The notes under the pieces are model-generated. The model searched no databases, was not told where the DNA came from, and was given only the letters and a program-made list of their open reading frames with translations. Positions 6,578-7,523 of a stretch of DNA of 7,523 nucleotides are shown in pieces. The stretch lies in assembly GCA_965539935.1 (NCBI GenBank), contig CBETVX010000086.1, forward strand, positions 1 through 7,523. Reading direction: 5' to 3'. The position numbers and the translations under genes are program-made. This DNA is from CBETVX01 sp965539935 (lineage in GTDB: Bacteria; Bacillota; Clostridia; Peptostreptococcales; Caminicellaceae). Each line of letters starts with the position of its first letter. Position 1 is the first letter of the stretch.

Positions 6578-6995
6578 TTATATGAAATTGTCATTTATAA
6601 ATAAAATGAATTTTTGAAAATCTGATAGATTTCTTGTCATTATATCATATACCATCCTTTTATCTACTTTAACGTACTCATAGGATAATATATTTCTAAA
6701 GGCAATCATATTTTTATAGGTTTTCATATCTTCTTTAGAAATATATTTTTTATTATATAGTATTTCAAAGGCCTCTGCCATAGTATTGGGACTTCCTAAT
6801 TTATTGTCTATTACAATGTGAACAGCTATATCTACCATCATATTAATTGCTATAAATAAGTTATACTCTACAACATCTTGATATATATCATCCTCTAAAA
6901 ATTCTTCCTCTGAGAGGGATTGATATTTTATAATTTTATTTAATGATATATTCAATTGTTCCAGTCTTTTTTTTTATAACTTCTAATTTAACCAT
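6578..6995 (-). pseudogene. HepT-like toxin of module A: frameshifted near its start and lacking the catalytic His
   Basis: Reading from the ATG at 6995 (AAGAGG 9 nt upstream, 8-nt ATGGTTAA overlap with the MNT gene) gives MVKLEVIKKK and then the wrong frame, because a run of nine A (plus-strand T at 6967-6975) is one base too long. With eight A the product reads MVKLEVIKKRLEQLNISLNK and joins a complete 138-residue HepT. The long open part begins only at a TTG at 6955 (125 codons). KLGSPNTMAEAFEIL and the final helices are typical HepT. The RX4HXY motif reads RNILSYEY: Arg87, Tyr92 and Tyr94 in the 125-residue numbering, with Tyr where catalytic His belongs. Probably no longer an RNase; it could be a decaying toxin, or be partly rescued in frame by slippage. 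Confidence 0.75.
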
Positions 6996-7399
6996 TTGAT
7001 TGAACCTCTTTTCTAATATGGGAAATCATTGTATCATAGGATAGTTTGTAATATTTTTTCATATCTTCATACTCAAATAACGAATGGACATGTATATTAC
7101 TTTCTAATGAACTATTCCTAGAGAATATACGTATACCATCTTTAAAAATTTCGTGCTTTAAAAGTGGATTTGCTTCATTTAATATCACTAAATCAACATC
7201 TACTGAAGCTATATCCATCAACTCTCTTTTTAAATTTAGATATTCAAGTGTATCTATTTTGCCATTAGATAAATAAATAGCTATATCTATATCATTATAT
7301 TTTGATTTATTAACAAAGGAGCCGAATATATATGCAAATACTATTTTGTCATTTTCCATTAATATGTTTTTTATTTTTTTTTTTCAATTTATCCTTCAT
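6988..7399 (-). pseudogene. MntA-like nucleotidyltransferase of module A: frameshifted in a poly-A tract at its start
   Basis: The only start with a good SD (AAGGTG, 5 nt spacing) is the ATG at 7399, but from there the reading frame is lost after an 11-A run (plus-strand T at 7374-7384). With ten A it would read MKDKLKKKIKNILMENDK and continue into the long open frame (7359-6988, 123 codons). That frame holds the MNT core: AYIFGSF, metal-binding Asp23 and Asp25 in NDIDIAIY, and the third strand VDVDLVIL with Asp56. The spacing is GSX8DXD, two residues shorter than in modules B and C. The ATG at 7359 has no SD, so the frame is either poorly expressed, or restored by slippage on the A tract, or the extra base is a sequencing error. 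The core residues are intact, so the protein could work if made. Confidence 0.75.
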
Positions 7400-7404
7400 T
7401 TTCT

Positions 7405-7410
7405 CACCTT
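7405..7410 (-). promoter_or_regulatory. Ribosome binding site that identifies the true start of the module A MNT
   Basis: The minus strand reads AAGGTG followed by 5 nt and the ATG at 7399. No SD-like sequence precedes the downstream ATG at 7359. This marks 7399 as the ancestral start and exposes the frameshift. Confidence 0.7.
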
Positions 7411-7411
7411 C

Positions 7412-7436
7412 TATTAATAACCCTTGGTATTAATAA
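7412..7436. repeat. Two copies of palindromic box TATTAATA in the module A leader
   Basis: TATTAATAA occurs at 7412-7420 and 7428-7436, 16 nt apart. Each TATTAATA is its own reverse complement, and with the intervening CC/GG the two can also pair as a hairpin of about 10 bp just upstream of the SD. This could be an operator or a translation-control hairpin; AT-rich composition weakens the case. Confidence 0.4.
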
Positions 7437-7483
7437 TTTTGTGTTTTTTATCCTTCTCCTATTCCCAACTTTTTCTATATTAA

Positions 7484-7492
7484 ATTATATCA
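7484..7492 (-). promoter_or_regulatory. Extended -10 promoter upstream of module A
   Basis: The minus strand reads TGATATAAT, a perfect extended -10 element (TGN-TATAAT). No good -35 lies 17 nt upstream (AATCGA), as is common for extended -10 promoters. Transcription would start near 7477 and give a leader of about 78 nt to the ATG at 7399. It may drive all three modules, since no strong terminator is seen down to the patatin gene. Confidence 0.5.
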
Positions 7493-7494
7493 TA

Positions 7495-7516
7495 AAAAAA
7501 TCCTCCTCGATTTTTT
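7495..7516. terminator. Weak hairpin with T-run upstream of module A
   Basis: An 8-bp inverted repeat (AAAAAATC at 7495-7502, GATTTTTT at 7509-7516) encloses a 6-nt loop; read on either strand the stem ends in T6. It could end a gene lying to the right of the window on the minus strand, or leftover transcription on the plus strand. Only one G:C pair is present, so efficiency would be low. Confidence 0.3.
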
Positions 7517-7523
7517 CAAGAAG

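Noticed and set aside
7485..7509. A gene start with perfect SD AGGAGG and ATG about 8 nt downstream on the minus strand
   Set aside because: The frame is ATG ATA TAA, only two codons, and it overlaps the -10 element. It is probably chance, or at best a mini-ORF.

Overview
The window is AT-rich, and every recognisable gene lies on the minus strand, so transcription runs from high to low coordinates. Codon use (many ATA, AGA and TTA codons), strong Shine-Dalgarno (SD) sites of the GGAGG/AAGGGG type and the protein styles suggest a low-GC Firmicute, probably a clostridium or Tissierella-like anaerobe. This is an inference from style, not a phylogenetic result.

Right-hand part (7523 to 4789): three consecutive two-gene modules, each pairing a minimal nucleotidyltransferase (MNT) with a small all-helical HEPN or substrate-binding partner. 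This is the gene content of type VII (HepT/MntA) toxin-antitoxin systems. Module A (7399-6578) has the order MNT then HepT. Both genes are out of frame with their natural starts because of poly-A tracts of 11 and 9 bases, and its HepT has lost the catalytic histidine (RNILSYEY instead of RX4HXY). Module B (6377-5653) has the reverse order, an HI0074-type partner then an HI0073-type MNT, with an ATGA overlap and all motifs intact. Module C (5587-4789) is MNT then HepT with RX4HXY intact, but its MNT seems to lack the third carboxylate. Modules A and C share the same 8-nt ATGGTTAA gene overlap. An extended -10 promoter (7484-7492) and a leader with two palindromic TATTAATA boxes precede module A.

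Middle (4731 to 3535): a patatin-like phospholipase with a complete Ser/Asp dyad follows module C after 57 nt with no visible terminator, so it may be co-transcribed with it.

Left-hand part (3534 to 1): a 275-nt intergenic stretch carries ten degenerate heptanucleotide repeats (consensus ATTAGCC) and a weak promoter candidate. Then come lemA, a TPM-domain membrane protein with a Gly-rich tail, and a phosphoglucomutase/phosphomannomutase. The lemA-TPM gap holds the same heptads arranged as an inverted repeat that can fold into a hairpin. TPM and the mutase are 15 nt apart. A weak terminator candidate lies beyond the mutase.

The main points of interest are the tandem cluster of three unrelated MNT/HEPN modules in different states (decaying, intact, altered), the paired homopolymer frameshifts plus active-site loss in module A, and the heptad repeats flanking lemA.
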